A stretch of DNA of 46,070 nucleotides from Candidatus Blautia avicola (GCA_019120515.1 DWUY01000314.1:1-46070), one strand, 5' to 3'. Positions 7,997 through 19,011 are shown, counted from the stretch's first letter. Notes: generated by a model from the sequence alone, not told the origin. A program made the numbers and translations.

Positions 7997-10486
7997 ATGA
8001 TCAAACAAAATCTGAATACTGACTGGACCCTGAGAAGAGCAGACGCTCAGGAGTCCTTCCCTGCTTCCGTCCCCACCAGCGTCTATACGGTGCTGGCCGC
8101 CAACAAAAAAATACCGGAGCCTTACTGGAAAGGAAATGAAGATCTCGTCCGTGATGAGATCGACCATGACTTCATTTACACCCGGGAATTCAATGCGGAT
8201 CCCGGCCTTTTGGATCAGGATCAGGTACTTCTCCGCTTTGACGGCATCGATACTATAGCCGACATTTATTTAAATGGTACTCTGCTGGGGCAAACCTTTA
8301 ATATGCACCGTACCTGGGAATTTTCCGTAAGCGGCATATTAAAACCAGAAGGAAACAAATTGGAAGCAGTGTTGCATTCTCCCCTGAAAGCTGCTGCTGA
8401 TGCTTTTGCCAAATGCCCTACCAGGGGAAGCGAAGACGCCTGGGACGGATTCAGCCATATCCGAAAAGCCCACTATATGTACGGCTGGGACTGGGGCGCT
8501 CATCTGCCCGACGCCGGGATCTTCCGGGATGTGACGCTTCTCGGCATCCGGAAAGCCCGTATTGACTCCGTATATATCACCCAGGAACACCAGGAAGGCA
8601 AGGTGACTCTTCACTTTGCGCCTTCCTTTTACAGCGCAAAAAAATATACAAAAGAACAGACCCTTCAGGAGCTTTCCGCTGGGGAAGAAGCCTCTTCCTA
8701 CGCTTATCGGGTACACATAACAGATCCTGAGGGTGGTTCTTTTACTTTAGAAAATAGCCCGGAGTCCGCAGAAATTTCCAATCCCCGGCTTTGGTGGCCC
8801 AATGGCTTGGGTAAACAGCCTTTATACCAGGTTGCTGTAGATCTTCTTTACAAAGGAGAAATCCTTGACAGCTGGAGCCGCAGGATCGGCCTGCGCACCA
8901 TGACCATGTCCGTAGAAAAAGACCAGTGGGGAGAATCTTTCGCTCCTATGGTAAACGGAGTAAATTACTTCGCCATGGGAGGAGACTACATTCCAGAGGA
9001 GCATCTTCTTGGAAGGATCCGCTCCCGGAAACGCCGCCGTCTCCTGGAAGACGCCAAACTGGCCAATTTCAACAGTATCCGTGTATGGGGAGGAGGGTAC
9101 TATCCTGACGATGAGTTTTATGACCTCTGCGATGAGCTGGGTCTGGTAGTCTGGGAGGACTTCATGTTCGCCTGCTCTGTCTATGAACTGACAACCGAAT
9201 TTGAAGACAATATTACCCGCGAGTTTATAGATAATATCAAACGTCTCCGTCATCACGCCAGCCTGGGCCTGTGGTGCGGAAATAACGAAATGGAGTCTTT
9301 TGTTAAAGATGGAGAATGGGTTTCCAAACCTTCTGAAGTCCGGGATTATCTGTTCATGTATGAACGGATCATTCCCAAAGTTCTCCGGAAATACGATCCT
9401 GTGACCTTCTACTGGCCCTCCAGCCCATCTTCAGGAGGATCCTTTGACGAGCCTCAGGATCCAAACCGGGGAGACGTGCACTTCTGGCAGGTATGGCATG
9501 GAAATAAGCCTTTCTCCGAATATCGGAAATATGGTTTCCGTTATCTTTCCGAATTCGGCTTCCAGGCCTTTCCTTCTGTGAAAACCGTAGAAGAAGGGAT
9601 CAGTGATGATCCTCAGGACTGGAATATTTTCTCCTATGTCATGGAGAAACATCAGCGAAACAATGCCGCTAACGGAAAGATCATGAATTATCTCCAGCAG
9701 ACATATAAGTATCCCTATGATTTTTCCTCTCTGGTATATGCCTCTCAGCTCCTCCAGGCGGATGGTATCCGCTACGGCGTAGAACATTTCCGGAGAAACC
9801 GGGGAAGATGTATGGGAGCCGTTTACTGGCAGTTAAATGACTGCTGGCCGGTGACTTCCTGGTCTTCTATTGACTATTACGGAAGATGGAAAGCCCTCCA
9901 CTATTACGCAAAACGTTTCTTCGCTCCGGTGATGATCTCCTGCGAGGAGCAGAACTGGATGACTGCCTCCGCAGATATGAACCGGCAGCACTTTGCATTT
10001 GAAAAATCGATCCGCTTAAATGTAGCCAACGAGACTATGGAAGAAAAACATCTTACCGTAAGATGGGCTCTGCGAAAAGCAGACGCTTCTGTGATCCGGG
10101 AGGAATCCCAGGAGATCACGGTAGCTCCTCTCTCTGCTTACTGGCTGGATAAGGTCCTCCTTCCAGATGCAGGCCTTTTTGATGAGTATGTCAGCTATCA
10201 GGCGGAAGAAAACGGAAAAGTCCTTTCTTCCGGGACCGTGATCTTCTCCTATCCGAAATACTTCCGTTATGTGGATCCCCGGCTTCAGGTAGAAGTGGAT
10301 GGCAACGAACTGGTGGTAAAGGCTTCCGGTTATGCCAAGAGTGTAGAAATCCTCAATGAAAAGGAAGACCTGATCCTGGAGGATAACTACTTTGATATGA
10401 ACGGCGGCGAGAGAAGAGTGAAGATCTTAAGAGGAAAACCTGTCGGACTTAAGGTGCGCAGCGTGTATGATATCGGAAGAAATTGA
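7997..10486 (+). CDS. Glycoside hydrolase family 2 protein, beta-mannosidase-like
   Basis: 829 aa; 'WDWGAHLPDAGIFRDVTL', 'IRVWGGGYYPDDEFYDLCDELGLVVWEDFMFACSVY', 'GAVYWQLNDCWPVTSWSSIDYYGRWKALHYYAKRFFAP'. Confidence 0.92.
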   Translation: MIKQNLNTDWTLRRADAQESFPASVPTSVYTVLAANKKIPEPYWKGNEDLVRDEIDHDFIYTREFNADPGLLDQDQVLLRFDGIDTIADIYLNGTLLGQTFNMHRTWEFSVSGILKPEGNKLEAVLHSPLKAAADAFAKCPTRGSEDAWDGFSHIRKAHYMYGWDWGAHLPDAGIFRDVTLLGIRKARIDSVYITQEHQEGKVTLHFAPSFYSAKKYTKEQTLQELSAGEEASSYAYRVHITDPEGGSFTLENSPESAEISNPRLWWPNGLGKQPLYQVAVDLLYKGEILDSWSRRIGLRTMTMSVEKDQWGESFAPMVNGVNYFAMGGDYIPEEHLLGRIRSRKRRRLLEDAKLANFNSIRVWGGGYYPDDEFYDLCDELGLVVWEDFMFACSVYELTTEFEDNITREFIDNIKRLRHHASLGLWCGNNEMESFVKDGEWVSKPSEVRDYLFMYERIIPKVLRKYDPVTFYWPSSPSSGGSFDEPQDPNRGDVHFWQVWHGNKPFSEYRKYGFRYLSEFGFQAFPSVKTVEEGISDDPQDWNIFSYVMEKHQRNNAANGKIMNYLQQTYKYPYDFSSLVYASQLLQADGIRYGVEHFRRNRGRCMGAVYWQLNDCWPVTSWSSIDYYGRWKALHYYAKRFFAPVMISCEEQNWMTASADMNRQHFAFEKSIRLNVANETMEEKHLTVRWALRKADASVIREESQEITVAPLSAYWLDKVLLPDAGLFDEYVSYQAEENGKVLSSGTVIFSYPKYFRYVDPRLQVEVDGNELVVKASGYAKSVEILNEKEDLILEDNYFDMNGGERRVKILRGKPVGLKVRSVYDIGRN

Positions 10487-10518
10487 TAAATAAAAGAAAA
10501 AGGCAGATTACCTTCCCG

Positions 10519-10799
10519 GCAAAGGAACCAAAGAAGAAATGGCTCTTATGAATGTAACCGCTCATGTCACAGAGAATTTCCCTCCGGTCTTTCTTATGAC
10601 CGCTTCCGGAGATTTTCTTAAAGAACAGGCCCTGCTCATGGCCTCAGCCCTTACCAAGCATAACGTGCCTTTCCTCTACCGTTTTTACGGAGACAGTCAG
10701 AATCTCCTGCCCTATGTATTCCACTGCGACATGCGCTCTGAAGATGGAAAACAGTGTAACCAGGATGAATGTGACTATTTCCTGAAGTTTTGCAAATAA
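10519..10799 (+). pseudogene. C-terminal remnant of an alpha/beta-hydrolase (esterase/lipase-like)
   Basis: Reads GKGTKEEMALMNVTAHVTENFPPVFLMTASGDFLKEQALLMASALTKHNVPFLYRFYGD...FHCDMRSEDGKQCNQDECDYFLKF. This resembles only the C-terminal third of such enzymes; no catalytic nucleophile region is present upstream. Confidence 0.7.
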
Positions 10800-10845
10800 G
10801 CAAAATAACCAAAGTGAATTTTGGAAGGCTATATAAAGACAAAGA

Positions 10846-10893
10846 TCCCCGCAGAGGTCTCTCGTTTGTATAATTCAAAGACCCCTGCGGGGA
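10846..10893. terminator. Inverted repeat between convergent genes; probable (weak U-tract) terminator
   Basis: TCCCCGCAG-a-GGTCT ... AGACC-c-CTGCGGGGA. Confidence 0.55.
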
Positions 10894-10916
10894 ATATTTC
10901 TCTGTCTATAAAAATC

Positions 10917-13220
10917 TTATCGGTTATCTGCCGCTGCCTGAAGTTTTACGATCAGTTCCTGGATCTCTTCTGTGCTCATTCCCATAAAGCTTCTCATGGA
11001 ACGGAGAGGGGAGTTCTCCATCATCTTCAGGGACATTTCTTTACTGATGGCCTGGGAAGCTGCACTTTCTTCTTCCTCATCGGAGGAACCGCCCATATGC
11101 TGGATAAGGCTCTCTGTCATTCCTTCGATCACAGCTTTTGTCCTTGGATTTTCCGGCAGTTCTCCGATGGTTGTATTCATATGTACATGAAGAGGCAGTT
11201 CTGTAGTACTCTCTACATATACGGTTTTCTTTAACCGGATATCTCTGGAAGAAGCGGCCGCCAGGATCTCATATTCTCCGGAAGCTGCATACCAGTCATG
11301 GATCCGGGTATTGTACCAGGCAAAGCTTCTCTTATCCAGTTCCATTTCCACAGTCTTCTCTTCCTGCGGCTGCAGCTCTACCTTCACGAAGTTTTTCAGC
11401 TCTTTTACAGGACGGCTGGCGGATCCGGTCTTGTCAGCCACATAAAGCTGCACCACTTCTTTTCCGGCTCTGTCTCCTGTGTTCTTCACCTTCAGAGTTA
11501 CCTTTAAGGTATCGGTATCTTTGATCCTGTCTGCGGAAAGCTGAAGATCGCTGTACTCAAATGTAGTATAGCTCAGTCCGTATCCGAAAGGATAGCGCAC
11601 AGGCATTTCCTTGGTGTCGTAATACCGGTATCCTACAAATACACCTTCTTTGTATTCTACTGTCTGCCCGTCTCCCGGGAAGTTCAGATAGGAAGGATTG
11701 TCGGAAAGCTTGTAAGGAATGGTTTCTGCCAGTTTTCCGCTGGGATTCACTTTTCCGAAAAGTACATCCACTTCCGCCTGTCCTACGGCCTGTCCGCCCA
11801 GATAAGCCTCCAGGATTCCTTTTACCTGGTCTGCCCAGGGCATTTCTACAGGGGAACCATTGTGAAGGACTACCACTACATTTTCCTGTACCTTTGCGAT
11901 CTCAGAGATCAGCGTATTCTGGCACTGGGGCATTCTCATATGGCTTCTGTCATATCCTTCTGATTCAAAGGCATCCGGAAGTCCCGCAAAGATCACGGCC
12001 GCATCTGCCTCTTTTGCCGTCTGCACCGCCTGATCCAGCATAGCCTGATCCACCACATCTTCCTTCACATCATATCCCTGGGCGTAAGTAACCTGAACCA
12101 CATCTTTCACCGCTTCCAGAGCGCTGGTGGTCTTAAAAGAATGAATGTGTGAGCTTCCTCCTCCCTGGAATCTGGGGGCTTCTGCGAATTTTCCGATAAA
12201 CGCAATCTTTTTTCCCTGGGCAGAAAGAGGAAGAATATCTTCATTTTTCAGAAGGACCATAGACTCTGCCTCAATCTTCGCAGCCAGCTTATGGTCTTCT
12301 TCTTTATCAAATTTCCCTTCCTGGCGGTTATCCGCAAACTTGAAGACAATGTTCAGGATCCTTTCCACAGCCCTGTCCAGAACTGCTTCGTCCAGTTCTC
12401 CCTTTTTTACCGCTTCTGCGATCTCTTTATCTGTATGACCGCCGCTTCCCGGCATTTCCAGTTCCAGTCCTGCCTTTAAGCCTTTTACGCGGTCATTTAC
12501 AGCACCCCAGTCGGACATTACATATCCCTCAAATCCCCACTCATCTCTCAGGACTTCTGTGAGAAGCCAGTGGTTCTCTGAAGCAAATTCCCCGTTGATC
12601 CGGTTATAGGAACACATAACCGTATCCGGCTTTCCTTCTTTAACGGCAGTCTCAAAAGCTGCCAGATAGATCTCTCTTAAGGTTCTTTCATCTACCTCTG
12701 AAGAACAGGACATTCTTCTGTGTTCCTGATTGTTTGCCGCAAAATGTTTAATGGAGGTTCCCACATTTTTGGACTGTACTCCTTTGATATGGGAGGCGGC
12801 CATCTGAGAAGCCAGGTAGGGATCCTCTGAAAAATACTCAAAGTTTCTTCCGCAGAGAGGAGAACGTTTGATATTTACCGCCGGCCCCAATATTACAGAA
12901 ACATCTTCCGCCTGGCATTCATCGCCGATCCGCTCTCCCATTTTCTCCAGCAGGTCTCTGTCAAATGAGCAGGCTGTTGCGCAGGCTGTAGGGAAACACA
13001 CTGCCTGAATACTTTCATTCAGTCCCAGATGATCCGCCTCTGCCGCCTGTTTCCTGAGTCCGTGAGGTCCATCGCTGACCATAACCTCCGGGATCCCCAG
13101 TCTTTCTACCCCCTTTAAATGCCAGAAGTCTTTTCCTGAGCACATACCGGCCTTTTCTTCCAGGGTCATTTCCTTAACAATCGCTTTTACGTCACGTTTC
13201 ATTTTATCGCTCCTTTGCAA
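10917..13220 (-). CDS. Glycoside hydrolase family 3 protein (beta-glucosidase-like)
   Basis: 767 aa; '[11 protein letters not shown]', '[32 protein letters not shown]' (catalytic Asp), fibronectin III-like C-terminus. Confidence 0.93.
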   Translation of the reverse strand: MQRSDKMKRDVKAIVKEMTLEEKAGMCSGKDFWHLKGVERLGIPEVMVSDGPHGLRKQAAEADHLGLNESIQAVCFPTACATACSFDRDLLEKMGERIGDECQAEDVSVILGPAVNIKRSPLCGRNFEYFSEDPYLASQMAASHIKGVQSKNVGTSIKHFAANNQEHRRMSCSSEVDERTLREIYLAAFETAVKEGKPDTVMCSYNRINGEFASENHWLLTEVLRDEWGFEGYVMSDWGAVNDRVKGLKAGLELEMPGSGGHTDKEIAEAVKKGELDEAVLDRAVERILNIVFKFADNRQEGKFDKEEDHKLAAKIEAESMVLLKNEDILPLSAQGKKIAFIGKFAEAPRFQGGGSSHIHSFKTTSALEAVKDVVQVTYAQGYDVKEDVVDQAMLDQAVQTAKEADAAVIFAGLPDAFESEGYDRSHMRMPQCQNTLISEIAKVQENVVVVLHNGSPVEMPWADQVKGILEAYLGGQAVGQAEVDVLFGKVNPSGKLAETIPYKLSDNPSYLNFPGDGQTVEYKEGVFVGYRYYDTKEMPVRYPFGYGLSYTTFEYSDLQLSADRIKDTDTLKVTLKVKNTGDRAGKEVVQLYVADKTGSASRPVKELKNFVKVELQPQEEKTVEMELDKRSFAWYNTRIHDWYAASGEYEILAAASSRDIRLKKTVYVESTTELPLHVHMNTTIGELPENPRTKAVIEGMTESLIQHMGGSSDEEEESAASQAISKEMSLKMMENSPLRSMRSFMGMSTEEIQELIVKLQAAADNR

Positions 13221-13287
13221 TCTCTTTATGGCTTAACGCTATCACAAATCCCGCAGAAAAAATATCAGGATCCTGCTGATTTTATCA

Positions 13288-13316
13288 TTGAAATGCTGAC
13301 ATTTTTCCTGTATACT
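13288..13316 (+). promoter_or_regulatory. Candidate SigA-type promoter for the AraC-family gene
   Basis: TTGAAA (13288-13293), 17 nt, TATACT (13311-13316). Confidence 0.65.
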
Positions 13317-13317
13317 A

Positions 13318-13390
13318 GCCGCAAAGCGGCGGATTGCCGCCGATCTCCAAGTCAAATGGACATGCCCGCATGTCCGCTTGGCTCGTTGCC
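13318..13390 (+). other. Structured leader of the AraC-family gene with overlapping alternative hairpins and a CATGC-CC-GCATG apex
   Basis: GCCGC(aaa)GCGGC 13318-13330; CGGCGG(attg)CCGCCG 13327-13342; CCAAG 13347-13351 / CTTGG 13377-13381 enclosing GGACATGC(cc)GCATGTCC 13358-13375. Confidence 0.65.
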
Positions 13391-13420
13391 CGCGGGAATA
13401 AATAGAGAGAAGGAAAATCG

Positions 13421-14169
13421 ATGAATATTTTTGAGAAGGATAATTTTGATTTTTTAGATAAGAAAACAAGACAGATCCTGCTGGCCTCCAGAGAATCCTT
13501 TGTGCCCCATACGCCCTATCGTTATGAAAAAGATATGCTGGAGGCTGTACGCCAGGGGGATCTGGCTCTGGCAGGAAATGTATGGAAATCCTGGATAAAA
13601 CAGGGCAGGCTGGGAAACTCAGTCCCAACCCTCTGCGTCAGTCCCAGATCATTTTCATTTCCTATATCACCCAGATCACCAGAGCCGCCATGGACGGAGG
13701 AGTGGAAGAAGATCTGGCCTATGCTATGAGTGACAGCTACATCCAGACATCTGAAAAATGCACTGCCCTTTCCCAGATAGACAGGCTGCGGACCCGGGCA
13801 TTAATGGATTTCACCAACGCTGTAAGACACAAAAAGGATTCTCCCCCTTATTCCAAAGCTGTCCGCAGAGCCATAGGCTATATCCGCAGTCATGTCAAAG
13901 AAAAAATCTCTCTCTCCCAGATTGCCCTGGCCTCAGGGCTGAGCAGCGGAAGATTTTCCCACCTCTTCCGGGAAGAAACAGGAATGACGCCTTTTGCCTA
14001 TGTAAAAAAAGAACGGCTGGAAACAGCCCGATCCATGCTGATCTACACTGATCGTCCTATTTCCGAGATCAGCGCGGCTTTATGCTTCTCCAGCGAAAGC
14101 CATTTTATCCAGGCATTCCGGGAATATACAGGAAAGACTCCCGGCAAATACCGGAAGTCTCAACACTGA
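13421..14169 (+). pseudogene. AraC-family transcriptional regulator, frameshifted
   Basis: N-terminal ORF 13421-13729 and C-terminal ORF 13582-14169 overlap in different frames. The second frame (ILDKTGQAGKLSPNPLRQSQIIFISYITQITRAAMDGGV...) continues the first after ...LALAGNVWK, then runs into an AraC helix-turn-helix domain. Confidence 0.75.
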
Positions 14170-14255
14170 CCTTCTGTTTTTTTTCAAATCCTCTTTCCGT
14201 TTTCCTGTTCGTCATAGGAAATCTCTGTATTTCCAAGAACGCCCGAAGCGTACGG

Positions 14256-15869
14256 TTATCTGTCGTAAGAAAGAAGATGATCTACCGCCGCCCGTTCGAT
14301 AGCCAGGCCTTCTTTATATCTTACCATAAATTCATCAAAGCCTTTTACATCTTTCTCGTCAGGCTGTACCTCTACGCCTTCCTGTCCGGCAAAGACTTTA
14401 TTGTCCAGATACTCTTCCAGAGTCTCTCCTTCTTCTTTGTTGATCATATAAGAAGCCAGTACGGCAATACCCCAGGCGCCTCCTTCTCCTGCTGTTTCCA
14501 TAACAGTTACAGGTGTGTCAATAGCTGCCGCCAGGATATTCTGTCCCACGCCTTTGGTCTTGAAAAGGCCTCCATGGCCCAGGATCTTGTCCAGTTTTAC
14601 CCCTTCTTCTTTCAGAAGGATATCCATACCGGTCTTTAATGCTCCCAGAGCAGTAAAGAGGTTGACTCTCATAAAGTTTGCCAGATTAAACCTGCTCTCC
14701 GGTGTGCGGACAAAGAGAGGACGGCCTTCTTCAAATCCAGTGATATGCTCTCCGGAAAAATAGTTATATGCCAGCAGTCCGCCGCAGTCTGCGTCCCCTT
14801 CCATGGCTTTTCTGTAAAGGGTGCCAAAGAGCTGGTTCATATCTACCTGAATGCCCATGGCTTCTGAAAATTCTTTAAAAATCCCTACCCAGGCATTCAG
14901 ATCTGAAGTACAGTTGTTGCAGTGTACCATAGCCACCAGATTTCCTGTAGGGGTAGTTACCAGATCGATCTCCGGATATACTTTGGACAGTTCTTTCTCC
15001 AGGACTACCATGGCAAATACAGAGGTTCCGGCAGATACATTTCCGGTTCTCTTGGCAACACTGTTGGTAGCGACCATTCCCGTTCCCGCATCTCCTTCAG
15101 GCGGGCAGAATGGGATGCCTGCTTCCAGCTTTCCGGTAGTATCCAGCAGCTTTGCCCCTTCTTTCGTCAGACGGCCGGCTTCTTCTCCTGCCAGAAGGAC
15201 TTTTGGAAGGATCTTATGGAGTTTCCAGGGATATCCATAGGGAGCAGCCAGCTTTTCAAACTGTTCCATTCTCTTTTCATCATAGTTCTTAATATTCATA
15301 TCTACCGGGAACATACCGGAAGCCTCTCCTACTCCCAGAACCTTCTCGCCTGTCAGTTTCCAGTGTACATAGCCTTCCAGTGTTGTCATAAAGGTAATAT
15401 CTTTTACATGCTCTTCCTTATTCAGCATAGCCTGATACAGATGGGCGATGCTCCATCTCTGGGGAATATGATAGGCAAAAAGTTCTGTCAGTTCCTCGCT
15501 GGCCTGCTCTGTCATGGTGTTTCTCCAGGTACGGAAAGGTACCAGGAGCTTGTCCTCTTTGTCAAAAGGCATATAGCCGTGCATCATCGCGCTGAATCCA
15601 ATGGCGCCCAGCTTTGTGATCTCCACTCCGTATTTTTCTTTCACATCTCTGGCCATATCCTGATAGCTGTCCTGGATACCTGTCCAGATAGCTTCTTCGC
15701 TGTAGGTCCAGATATTGTTCACATACTGGTTTTCCCACTCATGGCTGCCTGAAGCGACAGGCTGGTTCTTCTCGTTGACCAGCACTGCCTTGATCCTGGT
15801 AGAACCCAGCTCGATGCCCAGTACTGCCCGGCCTTCCTCAATGATTTTCTTGTTCTCTTCTGCGCTCAT
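14256..15869 (-). CDS. FGGY-family carbohydrate kinase
   Basis: 537 aa; '[32 protein letters not shown]', '[16 protein letters not shown]', '[28 protein letters not shown]'. Substrate not assignable. Confidence 0.88.
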   Translation of the reverse strand: MSAEENKKIIEEGRAVLGIELGSTRIKAVLVNEKNQPVASGSHEWENQYVNNIWTYSEEAIWTGIQDSYQDMARDVKEKYGVEITKLGAIGFSAMMHGYMPFDKEDKLLVPFRTWRNTMTEQASEELTELFAYHIPQRWSIAHLYQAMLNKEEHVKDITFMTTLEGYVHWKLTGEKVLGVGEASGMFPVDMNIKNYDEKRMEQFEKLAAPYGYPWKLHKILPKVLLAGEEAGRLTKEGAKLLDTTGKLEAGIPFCPPEGDAGTGMVATNSVAKRTGNVSAGTSVFAMVVLEKELSKVYPEIDLVTTPTGNLVAMVHCNNCTSDLNAWVGIFKEFSEAMGIQVDMNQLFGTLYRKAMEGDADCGGLLAYNYFSGEHITGFEEGRPLFVRTPESRFNLANFMRVNLFTALGALKTGMDILLKEEGVKLDKILGHGGLFKTKGVGQNILAAAIDTPVTVMETAGEGGAWGIAVLASYMINKEEGETLEEYLDNKVFAGQEGVEVQPDEKDVKGFDEFMVRYKEGLAIERAAVDHLLSYDR

Positions 15870-15970
15870 ATAAATACCCTCCTGATTTTTGTTTTATCCA
15901 TAGTTCTGATGGACCTTTTACGTTTTATTAACATTCTAATTTACATTATATAGCTTGTATGCTTGTTATT

Positions 15971-17206
15971 CTACTTGTTTTTTCTTCTTCTGATCTTATG
16001 TGAGATCCCGGCAAGGATATATGCAGCCAAAGTCACCGCAAAATACAGGGAACCTCCCAGAAATACCATAGCCCCAAAGACTTCTCCCGCATCCCGGTTT
16101 CCCAACAGGGGAGTATAGGCGTCTGTCATAAGCATGATAAACTGGCTTGCCGTTATCCCCAGACTGTATATTATGTGGATCCTCCATCTGGAATAGTATT
16201 TCAGAAGCCAGTGATAACCCCAGTAAAGCCCGGCGATCACCAGCACCAGGAGAAAATAAAACCAGTCATTGTCGTCGGTTGCCCGCATAAGACTTCTGAG
16301 CAGCACCAGAACTGCCACAAAAATTCCTGCGCCGATCTGATATCTATGGCGCTTTTTCCCGAACCTGCAATGTTCATTCAGGATATGATAAAGCTTTCTT
16401 GCCCCGGGCTTTAGCTGCTCCGGCTTATACTCCCGCATGTGGTATTCTCTGGCAAAAATGTCGTAAACTTCCCGTTTCAGCCGGGTATTTTCCAGGATCC
16501 GGCAGACTCCTTCCACACACTCAGGCAGAAAAAGCACTTCCTTGTACTCCTCTTTGGCAAAAAACTCCTCATAAGATTTCAATCTGTGCCGCCTGGAAGA
16601 AGTATTTACGATAAGTTCCAGGTCTTTTAAAGCCGCCGCTATAAGCGCTTTATCTTTCAGCTTTTTCTCTTCCCGGGCCTTCCACTCTATTTTTTCAAAA
16701 TCCAGCTCTTCTCTGGCCTTTCGGTATTCTTCCTCCTGGATCTTCCTGCGGTACTCCTCTTCCCTCTGTCTGGCTCTGCGGTACTCCTCTTCCTGCTGTC
16801 TTTTTCTCAGTTCCTCCTGCTGCTGTCTTCTCTCCTGCTCTTCCTGCTGTCTTCTCTTCCAGGCTTCCTCATCCTTGTCCAGGGATTCCCAGGCATCCTC
16901 CCAGTCATCCCCGGGCTGTTTACCCCTGCTTTCTTCTTTCTGCTCCTGCTCATCCTGCCATTCTTCTTTCTTCCGGAAGCCTTCATTTTCTGAAAAAGCT
17001 CCCTCCGAAAATCCATCGTTTCCAGATCCTTCTCCCGGAAATCCCCCCTTGTTCAGAGTCTCATAGGCTTCCTGGATCTTCTGGAATTCCTCTGGATAGT
17101 CCTCCGGATGATACATACGCAGCATAGCCGCATAGGCTTTCTTGATCTCTCTTTTGGAAGCTTGCGGATGGACTCCCAGGATCTTCTGCGCTGTTAATTT
17201 GTCCAT
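15971..17206 (-). CDS. J-domain membrane protein with a charged coiled-coil linker
   Basis: 411 aa; N-terminal J-like domain (KILGVHPQASKREIKKAYAAMLRMYHPEDYPEEFQKIQEAYETL), Glu/Arg/Gln-rich middle, several C-terminal transmembrane helices. Confidence 0.85.
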   Translation of the reverse strand: MDKLTAQKILGVHPQASKREIKKAYAAMLRMYHPEDYPEEFQKIQEAYETLNKGGFPGEGSGNDGFSEGAFSENEGFRKKEEWQDEQEQKEESRGKQPGDDWEDAWESLDKDEEAWKRRQQEEQERRQQQEELRKRQQEEEYRRARQREEEYRRKIQEEEYRKAREELDFEKIEWKAREEKKLKDKALIAAALKDLELIVNTSSRRHRLKSYEEFFAKEEYKEVLFLPECVEGVCRILENTRLKREVYDIFAREYHMREYKPEQLKPGARKLYHILNEHCRFGKKRHRYQIGAGIFVAVLVLLRSLMRATDDNDWFYFLLVLVIAGLYWGYHWLLKYYSRWRIHIIYSLGITASQFIMLMTDAYTPLLGNRDAGEVFGAMVFLGGSLYFAVTLAAYILAGISHKIRRRKNK

Positions 17207-18996
17207 TTTTTACTAAACTCCATAAAATCTAAATCTTCTTCCGGTTTCTCCTCCTGCTCCTGTTCTTCTCCTTCTTCCTGGCCGCCGTAGATCTCTCCCC
17301 AGAAATCGAAATCATCAAAAAGCTCCCGGTCAGAAAAATTGGCAATGCTCTTCTGGATCTGTTCCCGGCATCGTTTGATCTTTCTGGGGTCCTGATCCTC
17401 CAGCGTCTTTTCAAACAGAGCGATCAGACCGGCGAAAAATTCCCGGTCCTTGGGAGAACTTTCTTCGCACAGGGTCATAAGCCGGTTCAGCAGAAGCTTG
17501 TTTTCTGTAACCTCCCTGGGATGTACCTTCAGTTTTTCCAGTTCTTTCATCCTGGCCTGGAGTCTCTCGTCATCTACTGTCTGAGATACTACGCTGCTGA
17601 TAGTATGTCCTGTAGACACGACCCGGATATCTGCCAGCAGGATACCGTCAATATCGTAGGTAAACCGGACGTCCACTGCTTCCTGTCCTGCAGGTCCATC
17701 GGGAACCGCCAGGGTATATTCTGCCAGTTTCCGGTTATCTCTGGCATAGACATGTTCTCCCTGGAGCACAGGGAAAGTCACCTGCCGCTGATGGTCGTCC
17801 GCCGTATAAAAACGATGTACTCTGGAACAGGGAAGGACCGTGTTCCGGGGAATGATAGGCGTAAAATAAGGATTGCTGATGTCACTGGCATTCCTGGTGG
17901 CAGTTCCCAGAGAAAAGGGACAGATATCCGTAAGGACATAATCCTTTACCGACTGGTCCCTGGCTTTCACTCCGCAGAGATACCCCAGTCCACGGACGAT
18001 CATCTCATCACTGTTCAGGTTCAGCGCCGGCTCCCGGTGGAAAAGATGGGCCACATAGGAGTTTACCACCGGCATTTTACTGGACCCTCCCGCCATTACG
18101 ATACCTGATAGATCTTCCGGAAGGATCTGGGCGCTTTTCACCGCATTATTCAGCACTTCCTTGATCTTATAAAAAATCCCCGCGCTTTCCTCTACCAGAC
18201 GGCGGTTGGTATACACACTGGTATATTCCCTGTCTCTGATCCAGGCGGTCATTTTTCCTTCTTCCTGACTGCTCAGCTCCCGCTTGCATTTCTCTGCCTG
18301 TCTGGCCAGCACCGCCAGATCCTTCCGGGACAGATCCCTTTTGGAAATTTCATGCTCCTTTAAAAAGGAATCCACCATGACCTGGTGAAAATCATCCCCT
18401 CCCAAATGGTTGTTTCCTGCCACAGCTTCGATCTCTACCACATTTTCAAAACAGTCTACCACAGATACATCCAGAGTTCCCCCGCCGAAATCAAAGACCA
18501 GAAAAAGCTGCTCTTCCCCGTTATCCAGGTAAGAAGCCAGTGCCGCCGCGCTGGGCTCGTTGATCAGCCTGTGAACCTGGACGCCGGCCAAAAGTCCTGC
18601 TTTTTTGGTAGCATACCGCTGTTTATCATGGAAATAGGCAGGAACTGAAATGATCACCTCTTCGATTTTCTCTCCCAGATAGGCCTGGGCGTCCTCTACG
18701 ATCGAGCGGACTACGAAACTGGACAATTCTTCCGGGGTAAAGTTAAGACCTCCCAGATGAAAAGTCTTCTCTTCTCCCATATATCTTTTAAAAGAGCTGA
18801 CTGTTCTGTCCGGAGCCGTGATCAGCCGCTCCCTGGCGATCTCTCCTACAATGATCTCCTGATCTTCGTCTACACTCACCACGCTGGGCGTAAGATAGGA
18901 ACCATAGCGGTTGGGGATCAGCTGGATCCTTCCATCTTTGTATACACAGCCCAGGGAATTAGTAGTTCCCAGATCAATTCCTAACAGATAAGACAT
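17194..18996 (-). CDS. Hsp70-family chaperone (HscC-like)
   Basis: 600 aa; 'LLGIDLGTTNSLGCVYKDG', 'INEPSAAALASYL', 'FDFGGGTLDVSVV', 'VMAGGSSKMPVV'. Confidence 0.93.
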   Translation of the reverse strand: MSYLLGIDLGTTNSLGCVYKDGRIQLIPNRYGSYLTPSVVSVDEDQEIIVGEIARERLITAPDRTVSSFKRYMGEEKTFHLGGLNFTPEELSSFVVRSIVEDAQAYLGEKIEEVIISVPAYFHDKQRYATKKAGLLAGVQVHRLINEPSAAALASYLDNGEEQLFLVFDFGGGTLDVSVVDCFENVVEIEAVAGNNHLGGDDFHQVMVDSFLKEHEISKRDLSRKDLAVLARQAEKCKRELSSQEEGKMTAWIRDREYTSVYTNRRLVEESAGIFYKIKEVLNNAVKSAQILPEDLSGIVMAGGSSKMPVVNSYVAHLFHREPALNLNSDEMIVRGLGYLCGVKARDQSVKDYVLTDICPFSLGTATRNASDISNPYFTPIIPRNTVLPCSRVHRFYTADDHQRQVTFPVLQGEHVYARDNRKLAEYTLAVPDGPAGQEAVDVRFTYDIDGILLADIRVVSTGHTISSVVSQTVDDERLQARMKELEKLKVHPREVTENKLLLNRLMTLCEESSPKDREFFAGLIALFEKTLEDQDPRKIKRCREQIQKSIANFSDRELFDDFDFWGEIYGGQEEGEEQEQEEKPEEDLDFMEFSKKWTN

Positions 18997-19011
18997 AAAA
19001 TCCCCCCTTTT

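Noticed and set aside
10846-10893. Possible special RNA between the converging esterase remnant and GH3 gene
   Set aside because: Best explained as a simple terminator-type inverted repeat between convergent genes.
14922-15752. 276-aa plus-strand ORF opposite the FGGY kinase
   Set aside because: Shadow ORF of a strongly supported kinase.
16690-16860. CTCCTCTT/CTGCTGTCTT-type short repeats
   Set aside because: Encode the Glu/Arg/Gln coiled-coil of the J-protein; not a CRISPR or regulatory array.
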